This document shows, in pieces, positions 27,505 through 36,363 of a DNA stretch of 64,000 nucleotides. A model generated the notes under the pieces. It worked only from the letters and a program-made list of their open reading frames with translations. It ran no database searches and was not told the DNA's origin. This DNA comes from Myxococcaceae bacterium JPH2 (GTDB lineage Bacteria > Myxococcota > Myxococcia > Myxococcales > Myxococcaceae): positions 992,001 through 1,056,000 of the forward strand of contig JAEMGR010000001.1 in assembly GCA_016458225.1 (NCBI GenBank), in the 5' to 3' direction. How positions within the stretch are numbered: the first letter of the stretch is position 1; each line of letters starts with the position of its first letter. Position numbers and translations under genes: made by a program.

Positions 27505-29130
27505 ATGAGCGCGACCGTCCCGACGCAGAAGAGCCCGACCTTCGGTCCGGGCGTGAGCCTCCAGGGCCCGTGGCAGCCGGATTACGCGGAGGTCCTGACG
27601 CCCGAGGCGGTGGCCTTCGTGGCGCGGCTCGTCCGGGCCTTCGGGGCGCGGCGCGAGGCGCTGATGGCGCGGCGCCAGGAGAAGGCGGCGGCCTGGCGCC
27701 GGGGTGAGCGCCCGCACTTCCTGCCGGAGACGCAGGCCATCCGGGAGGGCGACTGGACGGTGGCCCCGCTGCCGGCGGACCTCCAGGACCGGCGGGTGGA
27801 AATCACCGGCCCGGTGGACCGGAAGATGATCATCAACGCGCTGAACTCGGGCGCGAACGTGTTCATGGCGGACTTCGAGGACGCCAACAGCCCCACCTGG
27901 GACAACGTGGTGCGCGGGCAGCTCAACCTGCGCGACGCCGTGCGCCGCACCATCGACTTCACGGCCGAGGGCGGCAAGCACTACGCGCTCCAGCCGAAGA
28001 CGGCGGTGCTCTTCGTGCGGCCCCGCGGCTGGCACCTGCTGGAGCGGCACCTGACGGTGGATGGCCAGCCGGTGTCCGGCTCGCTCTTCGACTTCGGGCT
28101 CTTCTTCTTCCACAACGCGCGCGCGCAGTTGGAGCGCGGCACGGGCCCGTACTTCTACCTGCCGAAGATGCAGAGCCACCTGGAGGCGCGCCTCTGGAAC
28201 GACGTGTTCCTGGAGGCGCAGGGCGCGCTGGGCATCCCGCGCGGCACCATCAAGGCCACGGTGCTCATCGAGACGCTGCCCGCCGCGTTCGAGATGCACG
28301 AAATCCTGCACGAGCTGCGCGAGCACTCGGCGGGGCTCAACTGCGGTCGGTGGGACTACATCTTCAGCTTCATCAAGACGCTCCAGTCGGACGCGTCCGT
28401 GGTGCTGCCGGACCGCGGGCAGGTCACCATGGACAAGGCGTTCCTCAACGCCTACTCGCAGCTGCTCATCCAGACGTGCCACCGCCGCCGCGTGCACGCC
28501 ATGGGCGGCATGGCCGCCTTCATCCCCATCAAGGGTGACGCCGCCGCCAACGACGCGGTGATGGAGAAGGTCCGCGTCGACAAGCTGCGCGAGGTGAAGA
28601 ACGGCCACGACGGCACCTGGGTGGCGCACCCCGGCCTCGTGCCCCTGGCGCGCGACATCTTCGACGCGAACATGAAGGGCCCCCACCAGCTCGACAATGC
28701 GCGCGCCGACGTGCGCATCACCGAGGCCGAGCTGCTCAAGGTCCCCTCCGGCACGCGCACCGAGGAAGGGCTGCGCCACAACATCCGCGTGGGCATCCAG
28801 TACATGGCCGCGTGGCTCGGCGGACTGGGCTGCGTGCCGCTCTACAACCTCATGGAGGACGCGGCCACCGCGGAGATTTCCCGCGCGCAGGTGTGGCAGT
28901 GGATCCACCACGGCGCCACGCTCGAGGACGGCCGCAAGGTGACGCCCGCGCTGTTCCGCGAGCTGCTCGCGCAGGAGATGGCCCGCATCGAGAAGGAAGG
29001 CGCGAAGGAGCGCTACGGCGCCGCGCACCTGGAGCGCGCGCGCGGCCTCTTCGAGCAGCTGTCCACCGCCGACACCTTCGAGGACTTCCTCACCCTCCCG
29101 GCCTACGAGGCCCTCGACACCGCTTCCTGA
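27505..29130 (+). CDS. aceB: Malate synthase A
   Basis: 541 residues, the length of the A-type enzyme. The signature LREHSAGLNCGRWDYIFSFI (about 272-291) is nearly canonical. Other conserved parts are ADFEDANSPTWDNVV, YFYLPKMQSHLEARLW and HAMGGMAAFIP. It condenses glyoxylate with acetyl-CoA to malate, the second step of the glyoxylate bypass. ATG 27505 has AGGAG at correct spacing; the ATG at 27490 does not. Isocitrate lyase follows 43 bp downstream in the same operon. Confidence 0.96.
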   Translation: MSATVPTQKSPTFGPGVSLQGPWQPDYAEVLTPEAVAFVARLVRAFGARREALMARRQEKAAAWRRGERPHFLPETQAIREGDWTVAPLPADLQDRRVEITGPVDRKMIINALNSGANVFMADFEDANSPTWDNVVRGQLNLRDAVRRTIDFTAEGGKHYALQPKTAVLFVRPRGWHLLERHLTVDGQPVSGSLFDFGLFFFHNARAQLERGTGPYFYLPKMQSHLEARLWNDVFLEAQGALGIPRGTIKATVLIETLPAAFEMHEILHELREHSAGLNCGRWDYIFSFIKTLQSDASVVLPDRGQVTMDKAFLNAYSQLLIQTCHRRRVHAMGGMAAFIPIKGDAAANDAVMEKVRVDKLREVKNGHDGTWVAHPGLVPLARDIFDANMKGPHQLDNARADVRITEAELLKVPSGTRTEEGLRHNIRVGIQYMAAWLGGLGCVPLYNLMEDAATAEISRAQVWQWIHHGATLEDGRKVTPALFRELLAQEMARIEKEGAKERYGAAHLERARGLFEQLSTADTFEDFLTLPAYEALDTAS

Positions 29131-29173
29131 AGTTCCACCCCAACCTGACTGACCTGCAGCGAGGAGTCCCGGC

Positions 29174-30460
<1,287 letters not shown>

Positions 30461-30480
30461 GCCGGCCCGTTTGACGCCCG

Positions 30481-30533
30481 AGGCCGCGGCCCGTGTGGGG
30501 AAATCCCCAGTGGGTTCGCGGCCTTCGGCTTTT
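30481..30533 (+). terminator. Nested hairpin terminator after aceA
   Basis: Arms AGGCCGCG (30481-30488) and CGCGGCCT (30517-30524) enclose a second small hairpin GGGGAAATCCCC (30497-30508). The outer stem is followed by TCGGCTTTT. It begins 20 bp after the aceA stop and fits an intrinsic terminator for the aceBA operon. Confidence 0.6.
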
Positions 30534-30631
30534 CAGTCGGGGCGCGCAACTTCGGGCCCGGCCGGGCGATAATGGGGATCAGACGCCCCAAAAGCGCGTG
30601 GTGTGCCCACGGGGTCGTGACGGGAGCAGCC

Positions 30632-31018
30632 ATGAACAGCATCACGTCCCTCGGTGGTCCTCGGGTGCAGGCCCCCACCACCAACACGGGCAGCTCGGTG
30701 GGCGGAACGTCCGGTGCCCGCTTCGGCGCGCTCGTGCAGGGCTCCAGCGCCCAGGCTCCGCGCCCGGGGGACCCGCTGTCCGGCAGCTCCGTGGTGGCGT
30801 CGGCGCTATCCCAGGTGGGCGCGTCCCCGCACGGCGCGCTGCTCGGCTCCTACATGATGAACGCGGTGAAGGGCGGCCAGGGTGGCAAGGCGGGCGCGGC
30901 GCCCTCCGCGGATGACACCAAGGCGCTCAACGACCTGGCCATCATGTCCTCCGTGTCCATGTCCCAGGCCATCCTCGGCATGGGCAACGACATGAAGATC
31001 GACCTCGAGCGCGAGTAG
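30632..31018 (+). CDS. Small hypothetical protein
   Basis: 128 residues, start ATG with GGGAG upstream. No signal peptide or membrane span. The first ~60 residues are Ser/Gly/Thr/Pro-rich and probably flexible; the last ~60 are helical with many Met (LNDLAIMSSVSMSQAILGMG) and end in acidic residues. A GATAAT near 30567 may be its -10 element, as the gene follows the aceA terminator. Family not recognised; the length and codon use support a real gene. Confidence 0.65.
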   Translation: MNSITSLGGPRVQAPTTNTGSSVGGTSGARFGALVQGSSAQAPRPGDPLSGSSVVASALSQVGASPHGALLGSYMMNAVKGGQGGKAGAAPSADDTKALNDLAIMSSVSMSQAILGMGNDMKIDLERE

Positions 31019-31111
31019 CGCACGCGGCGCACGACGCGAGTCTCGAGGGGCGGCTCCACTTTCGCGGGTGGGCCCGCCCCGTTTCATTTCCGAGGCTTCA
31101 TTTCAGAAGCT

Positions 31112-31456
31112 TCAGTTGAGGTACTTGGGGCGGGCGGGGACGCGCGGCTGGGGCTCGGACTGGCGCATCAGCTCCAACCCCTGCTGCGTGAGGACGAAGC
31201 GCACCATGCCCGAGCCTCGCTCCGTCTCGATCTCCGCCTCGAAGGCCGGTCCCGCCACGCCTCCGAGCGACACGTCCTTGCGCAGGTTGCGCACCCGCCC
31301 GCTGAGCAGGTCGCCGGACACCTCGCGCGAGCCCTCGCCGCGCTGATGCAGCTCATAGGCGGCCTCGTGCAGCGTCATCGCCAGCGCCGGCGTCAGCGGC
31401 TGGGAGCTGAACAGCACGGAGATGAGGACCCAATAGGGCGGCGTCTGGTCTGCCAT
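31112..31456 (-). CDS. Hypothetical protein of 114 residues
   Basis: No signal peptide or membrane helix. The region up to residue 50 is helical (ALAMTLHEAAYELHQRGEG), followed by beta-like GPAFEAEIETERGSGMVRFVLT and a final helix QQGLELM, then a basic Pro-rich tail. AGGATGG lies upstream of the ATG at 31456; an in-frame ATG nine bases earlier is also possible. It sits 23 bp downstream of the radical SAM gene on the same strand and is probably co-transcribed. Function unknown. Confidence 0.7.
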   Translation of the reverse strand: MADQTPPYWVLISVLFSSQPLTPALAMTLHEAAYELHQRGEGSREVSGDLLSGRVRNLRKDVSLGGVAGPAFEAEIETERGSGMVRFVLTQQGLELMRQSEPQPRVPARPKYLN

Positions 31457-31479
31457 CGCATCCATCCTAACGGCGCCCG

Positions 31480-32763
31480 CTACCGCGCGCGTGGCTGTCT
31501 TCGGGCGGCAATCTGCTCGGCGAGCGCGCCCTGCTGCTTCCAGTGTCCGTACAAGCGCCCCTGTGACGCGAGCCAATCCAGTCGCTGCTGGGCTCGCGCA
31601 TCCACCCGTCCCGGGGGCGCGTCTCGATAAGGCGTCCCGGGCAAGGGCATGAACGTGTGCCCATGCACCCGCGCGCCCAGCTCCGCCAGCCGCTGCATCA
31701 AGTCCAGCGTGGCGTCCACGTCCTCCGGCTCCTCGCCCGGCAGCCCGAGGATGAAGTCCACGTTGGGCACGAAGCCACCCTCCACCGCGAGGCGTGCCGC
31801 CCGCACCACCGTCTCCACGTCGTGTCCCCGACGCGTGGCCTGGAGCATGCGCTCGGAGCCGGACTGGCCTCCGATGATGAGGTTGTCGTTGTGCACGTGG
31901 CGCTTGAGCAGCGCCAGGGCCTCGGGCGTCACATGCTCCGGGCGGACCTCCGAGGGAAAGGTGCCGTAGAAGATGCGCCCGTCCGGCCCCATGGCCTCGC
32001 GCACCGCGACGAGCAGCTCCTCCACCGCGGCCAGGTTCATCGTCTCGTCCGCCGTGCCGTAGGACATGGACGTGGGCGTGATGAAGCGGATGTCCCGCCG
32101 ACCCGCGCGTCGGAGCTCTCCCGCCCACCGCGCCACGTTGGCCACCGAGCGATGACGGAAGCGCGCCTTGCTCATGAAGGGCGTCTGACAGAAGCGGCAG
32201 GCGTAGATGCAGCCTCGGGTGATTTCCACCGCGCCGAACTTCGCGTGCCGCGCGGCGAAGGGCGGGAAGTCATCCAGCCGCACGCCCTCGCCATGGCCTC
32301 GCTGCACCAGCTTGCCCGCGTCCAGATACGCCACGCCATGCGTCCCGCGCGGGTCCTCGCCGCGGAGCACGCGCAGGAGCAGGGCGCGCAGCGTGTGCTC
32401 ACCCTCGCCCACGGCGATGAGGTCGAAGCCGGCCTGGAGCGTCTGGAGCGGCTCGGCCGTGGCGTGCACCCCGCCCGCGATGCACAGCGCCTGACGACCC
32501 TCCAGCCGTGCGCGAACCCAGGCCAGCTCCTCGGCGGCGGGGCCGAAGCTGGCCGAGTAGAACGACCAGGCGACCACCACCACGTCGCCCGCGTCCACCC
32601 GCTCGCGCACGGTGGTCAGCAGGGACTCGCGGTCGCGCGGGAAGTGCAGCGACACGTCCGCGAGCGCCGGGTCCGCCTCCACGGCCCCAGCCAGCACGGT
32701 GAACGCGTACTTGCCGGGGTACTGATAGCTGAGGACGAGCGAGACCTGAGGGCGCGAGGACAT
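31480..32763 (-). CDS. B12-binding-domain radical SAM protein
   Basis: 427 residues. The N-terminal ~150 residues form a cobalamin-binding-like Rossmann domain (VVVAWSFYSAS, CIAGGVHATAEP, FDLIAVGEGE). The radical SAM domain carries RGCIYACRFC with cluster ligands Cys185, Cys189 and Cys192, followed by the expected barrel segments (GGQSGSERML, PNVDFILGLPGEEPED). The family (B12-binding/radical SAM proteins) includes methyltransferases and ring-forming enzymes; the substrate here is unknown. ATG 32763 is used; an in-frame GTG at 32784 preceded by AGGGG is an alternative. It is followed by a 114-residue unknown gene. Confidence 0.88.
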   Translation of the reverse strand: MSSRPQVSLVLSYQYPGKYAFTVLAGAVEADPALADVSLHFPRDRESLLTTVRERVDAGDVVVVAWSFYSASFGPAAEELAWVRARLEGRQALCIAGGVHATAEPLQTLQAGFDLIAVGEGEHTLRALLLRVLRGEDPRGTHGVAYLDAGKLVQRGHGEGVRLDDFPPFAARHAKFGAVEITRGCIYACRFCQTPFMSKARFRHRSVANVARWAGELRRAGRRDIRFITPTSMSYGTADETMNLAAVEELLVAVREAMGPDGRIFYGTFPSEVRPEHVTPEALALLKRHVHNDNLIIGGQSGSERMLQATRRGHDVETVVRAARLAVEGGFVPNVDFILGLPGEEPEDVDATLDLMQRLAELGARVHGHTFMPLPGTPYRDAPPGRVDARAQQRLDWLASQGRLYGHWKQQGALAEQIAARRQPRAR

Positions 32764-32906
32764 GCGGGGCCGCGATGATGCCACAGCCCCTCACGCGCTC
32801 CGCCGCTTCCTCGCGGGCATCGCCCCCTCGTCCGCAGAGAGGGCGGGTTCCCCAACGAAGCGGCCCCCGATGCCCCATGGCTGGGAACACCGGGGGCCCG
32901 GGGACC

Positions 32907-33962
32907 TCAGGCGCGACGGCGCGCGCGCGCCAGCCCCAGCAAGCCCAAGAGGGACAGTGCCGCGAGCGAACCTCCCGTGGAGGAGCAGCCATCCGGCGCA
33001 GCCACGGGCTGCGGGGTCGTCACGCCCGCATCCGGCGTGACCGTGGGCGGAGTCGTCCCCGCATCCGGCGTCGCGGTGGGCGGCGTGCCCGCATCCGGCG
33101 TCACGGTGGGCGGAGTCGTCCCCGCATCCGTCGTGGGGGGCGTGCCCGCATCCGGCGTCACGGTGGGCGGAGTCGTCCCCGCATCCGGCGTCACGGTGGG
33201 GGGCGTGCCCGCGTCCACCGGCGTGGGCGTGCCCGCATCCGGCGTGGGCGTCGGCGTCGAGGGGAAGACATCCTCGGCGCGCGTCGCCTGGATGAACCCG
33301 TCATGGTAGACGACGCCTGTCTGGGACACGGTCTCGTTCCGATACAGGCCCAGCTTCAGGTAGTTCTTCATGCCCGAGTACATCGTCCCGACGTTGCGCT
33401 TGGGCAGGACGAGCTGGCCGTTGTGCCACAGCTCCACGAAGCCCACCTTCGGGTCCGACGACCACTTCACGTGGAAGATGAACTCGTGCCACACGCCACG
33501 GGTCAGCTTGGTGGTCCACGGCGTCTCGCTGTCATTCAATGACAGACGAATCTCCTCGCCATAGACGAAGAACTCCACCGGCGGCGAGCCACAGCAGCCG
33601 TCATGGTGCCACTGCGTGAAGAGCTGCCAGGTTTCCTCGCTCGGGAAGTCCGGAGCGAACATCACCTTCCAGCGGTAGTAGTACTCCGAGCCCACCGCCT
33701 CGTCCCCCATGTAGACCAGCTCATTGCGATTCCCGCTGGACCCGATGGGGTCGTCCCCTTGCTTCACCGTGGCCTTGAGCGCGTATTTGCCCTCGGCCAC
33801 CGGTGACGTCACCACCTGGAGGCGATCCGCGCTGACCATCTGGGTGCTGCTGTACTGCGACCGGTCCCCCGTCTCGAAGTCGCCTTTCCAGACGATCTCC
33901 GCGGACGCCAGAGCCGGTACCACCGACATCGCAAGCCAAAGGGGCAGAACTCTCAATGACAC
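32907..33962 (-). CDS. Heparin-lyase-I-like secreted protein with MYXO-CTERM tail
   Basis: 351 residues. A signal peptide (1-21) is followed by a ~210-residue jelly-roll domain of the heparin lyase I/polysaccharide lyase type (IVWKGDFETGDRSQYS, NRNELVY, YYYRWKVMFAPDFP, WQLFTQWHHDG, VWHEFIFHVKWS). About 80 residues of 11-residue Pro/Thr/DAG repeats make a stalk. The C-terminus is a sorting tail: Gly-Cys-Ser, a hydrophobic helix and an Arg cluster (ARARRRA), the MYXO-CTERM plan that anchors proteins at the myxobacterial surface. The protein would bind or cleave an acidic polysaccharide outside the cell; lyase activity is not proven by the sequence. Confidence 0.88.
   Translation of the reverse strand: MSLRVLPLWLAMSVVPALASAEIVWKGDFETGDRSQYSSTQMVSADRLQVVTSPVAEGKYALKATVKQGDDPIGSSGNRNELVYMGDEAVGSEYYYRWKVMFAPDFPSEETWQLFTQWHHDGCCGSPPVEFFVYGEEIRLSLNDSETPWTTKLTRGVWHEFIFHVKWSSDPKVGFVELWHNGQLVLPKRNVGTMYSGMKNYLKLGLYRNETVSQTGVVYHDGFIQATRAEDVFPSTPTPTPDAGTPTPVDAGTPPTVTPDAGTTPPTVTPDAGTPPTTDAGTTPPTVTPDAGTPPTATPDAGTTPPTVTPDAGVTTPQPVAAPDGCSSTGGSLAALSLLGLLGLARARRRA
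33020..33255. repeat. 33-bp tandem repeat encoding the DAG stalk
   Basis: Imperfect units of about 33 bp built on GCATCCGGCGTCACGGTGGG, some shortened to 21-24 bp. On the minus strand they encode the PTVTPDAGTTP-type stalk of the heparin-lyase-like protein. Copy number is likely variable between strains. Confidence 0.8.
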
Positions 33963-34271
33963 ATCCTTGCGAAGGTTTGACAGCCAACGATTGACAAACC
34001 CTATCGCAATGCATTCCAGCCTTCATTCCTCTTGAGAAGTCATCCCGGTTGTCTGACAACAGGGCATCCACTCAGCCGGGCGGATGTCTGTCTTCAGCAT
34101 GTTTCACAGGGCGGCGCGCGGCGAGCCCACACCCTCCGTCCGGGCGTCCAGGCCACCACCAACGCGGTGCGTCATGGCGGACATGCATCCAGGTGGCTGG
34201 CGGCCCGCAGGCGTGGTGTATGGTCCACACCCCTACCGGCGGCCCCACTCCGGGGCCGTCCCGGGTGCCCC
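33963..34271. promoter_or_regulatory. Divergent promoter region with two symmetric elements
   Basis: This 309-bp gene-free stretch separates the heparin-lyase-like gene from astA. It holds GGTTTG-N15-CAAACC (33974-34000), which overlaps two TTGACA hexamers, and a perfect 13-bp palindrome GTTGTC-T-GACAAC (34048-34060). The first element sits where a minus-strand promoter for the lyase gene is expected. The remainder nearer to astA is GC-rich with no recognisable motif and no strong ribosome-binding site. Confidence 0.45.
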
Positions 34272-35297
34272 ATGCTCGTCCTGCGTGACGTCCAGAAGAC
34301 CGACCTTGCTGGCCTGAAGCGGCTGGCCGCGGTGCTCAACACCGTGAACCTGCCGAACAATGAAGAGACGCTCGAAGCCATCATCGACAAGTCGGTGAAG
34401 AGCTTCGCGGGCAAGGTGAAGGACCCCTTCGGACGCGAGTACCTCTTCGTGCTCGAGGACGTGCGGAACAACCTCATCATCGGCACGTCGATGATCATCG
34501 CGCAGCACGGCACGTACGAGGCCCCGCACATCTATTACGAGGTGAGCGAGCGCGAGCACTACTCGGCGTCGCTCGAGCGCCACCTGCGGCACAAGGTGCT
34601 GTCCATCGCCTACAACTACGAGGGCCCCACGGAGATTGGCGGCCTGGTGGTGGACCCGCCCTATCGCGCCACGCCGGACAAGCCCGGCAAGCAGCTGTCC
34701 TTCGTGCGCTTCCTCTTCATCGCCATGCACCGGCGGCTGTTCCGCCCGCGCGTGCTCGCGGAGCTCTTGCCGCCGCTGTTGCCGGACGGGCGCAGCCTCC
34801 TGTGGGAGGCGTGCGGCAAGAAGTTCACCGGCCTGACGTACCTGGAGGCGGACCGCCTGAGCCGGCAGAACAAGGAGTTCATCAAGGAGCTGTTCCCCTC
34901 CTCGGACATCTACGCGTCGCTGTTCCCGGACCGCGTGCAGAAGGTGCTGGGCGAGGTGGGCCCGGCCACGCGCGGCGTGCAGCGCATGCTGGAGCGCATC
35001 GGCTTCCGCTACGTGGAGCGCATCGACCCGTTCGACGGCGGCCCCCACTTCGAGGCGAACACCGGCGACGTCTCGCTCGTGCGCCGCTACCGCACCGTGA
35101 AGCTCGCGGAGGAGGACTTCGAGATGGAGGGCGATGACGTGCTCGTCGCCATCGAGAACGACTCGGGCCGCAACCGCTTCCGCGCCGTGCGCTGCCAGGC
35201 GCGCCTGGACAACCAGGTCGTCTACCTCCCCGCTCGCGCCAAGGAAGTGCTCGACGTGGAGCCCGGCGCCCGGCTGTCCATCATTCCCTTCGAGTAG
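34272..35297 (+). CDS. astA: Arginine N-succinyltransferase
   Basis: 341 residues, the AstA length. The sequence follows the family throughout: [64 protein letters not shown] and [13 protein letters not shown]. It transfers succinate from succinyl-CoA to the alpha-amino group of arginine, the first step of the AST arginine-degradation pathway, and has an acetyltransferase-like fold. No other ast gene is adjacent. The ATG has only a weak GGGTG upstream. Its last 17 bases overlap the 3' end of the convergent transglutaminase-like gene. Confidence 0.93.
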   Translation: MLVLRDVQKTDLAGLKRLAAVLNTVNLPNNEETLEAIIDKSVKSFAGKVKDPFGREYLFVLEDVRNNLIIGTSMIIAQHGTYEAPHIYYEVSEREHYSASLERHLRHKVLSIAYNYEGPTEIGGLVVDPPYRATPDKPGKQLSFVRFLFIAMHRRLFRPRVLAELLPPLLPDGRSLLWEACGKKFTGLTYLEADRLSRQNKEFIKELFPSSDIYASLFPDRVQKVLGEVGPATRGVQRMLERIGFRYVERIDPFDGGPHFEANTGDVSLVRRYRTVKLAEEDFEMEGDDVLVAIENDSGRNRFRAVRCQARLDNQVVYLPARAKEVLDVEPGARLSIIPFE

Positions 35298-36300
35298 CGC
35301 CCCGCACCACCCGGTGCGCCCCGCGCAGGAGCGCCAGCCAGCGCTCCCCCGCCTCCAGGCCGGGCCCCTCCGCGGACACCAACGCCACCGCCACGTGCGT
35401 GGCCGGCGACACGGCGTCCAGCGAGGTGGGGTCCAGGTCCAGCGTACCGCCTCCCGCGAGCGCCACCCGCACCCACGCGTGCGGGCGCGCCGGGCCGCCA
35501 TCCACCACCAGCAGGCCGTGCACCACGCCCACCCGCTTCCCCTGCCGCGCCGCCAGCGTCGCGAAGCGCAGCGCGTGCGCCAGGCACCCGCCCGCCTCCG
35601 CGTCCGCGCCCACGCGCCAGTCCGCCGCGGACGGCCCCTTGCTCGGAAACGCGGCGTGCACCCGCGCCGCCAGCGCCCGCGCGGGCCCGGCGGTCCACGC
35701 CGTCATGTCCGGCAGCCGCTCCGGCACCTCCAGCGCGGGCTCCAACCGCAGCGGCCCGCTCCCCTGCCCCTCCACCTGGAGTCCGGCGGAGAACAGCTCC
35801 GGCGGCGCGCGCAGCCGCTCTCCCGGCGCCGCCCGGGTGAAGCGCGAGTCCCCCACCTCCAGCGCCACCAGTCCCCCGTCCTCGCCGTAACGCGCGCGGA
35901 ACGCCGCCCCCAGCAGCGTGCCCTCCACCTGCGCCCCGCGCACCACCGTCACGCAGTGCGGCCCCTCCTGGCCCGACAGCTCCTCGCGCCCCGTCACGCA
36001 CCCCACCGGCGGCGGCCCGTGCCACAGCCACAGCGCTTGCGGCACCGCGTCCGTCCCCTCCACGCGCCCCGCGGCATCCACCCGCAGCGGCACCTCGCGA
36101 ACCCGCTCGCCCACCTGCCCCTCACGCGTGTGCAGGTGACGGCTCTCGTACGTGAAGCGCCCCGCCTCCCAGCGCAGGCTCACCGTGCCCACCGGAACCC
36201 CGCGCCACGCGAAGACATAGCGGTCCGAGCGCGCAGGAGGCTCCGTGTTTACAGGCTTATCTGGGAGAGCGAGGAGCAGAGCGACCAGGAGGGCGTTCAC
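35281..36300 (-). CDS. Transglutaminase-like protein
   Basis: 339 residues from a GTG. A hydrophobic start ([12 protein letters not shown]) may be a signal peptide. Residues about 20-200 are beta-rich. The transglutaminase-like core follows: [18 protein letters not shown] (candidate Cys), [18 protein letters not shown] (candidate His in HAW) and LDLDPTS (candidate Asp), a full Cys-His-Asp triad. Such bacterial proteins are mostly peptidases or amidases of the envelope. The start is 63 bp from the divergent chemoreceptor gene; its 3' end overlaps that of astA by 17 bp. Confidence 0.8.
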   Translation of the reverse strand: MNALLVALLLALPDKPVNTEPPARSDRYVFAWRGVPVGTVSLRWEAGRFTYESRHLHTREGQVGERVREVPLRVDAAGRVEGTDAVPQALWLWHGPPPVGCVTGREELSGQEGPHCVTVVRGAQVEGTLLGAAFRARYGEDGGLVALEVGDSRFTRAAPGERLRAPPELFSAGLQVEGQGSGPLRLEPALEVPERLPDMTAWTAGPARALAARVHAAFPSKGPSAADWRVGADAEAGGCLAHALRFATLAARQGKRVGVVHGLLVVDGGPARPHAWVRVALAGGGTLDLDPTSLDAVSPATHVAVALVSAEGPGLEAGERWLALLRGAHRVVRGATRRE

Positions 36301-36363
36301 GGGCGGAGAGTGTGTGTCGATTTGAGGACCGGAGCCAGAAGGCGGGATAGCGTGGAGGGGCCC

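Noticed and set aside
33020-33255. Possible CRISPR array
   Set aside because: The units are contiguous coding repeats without unique spacers, in frame with the DAG stalk.
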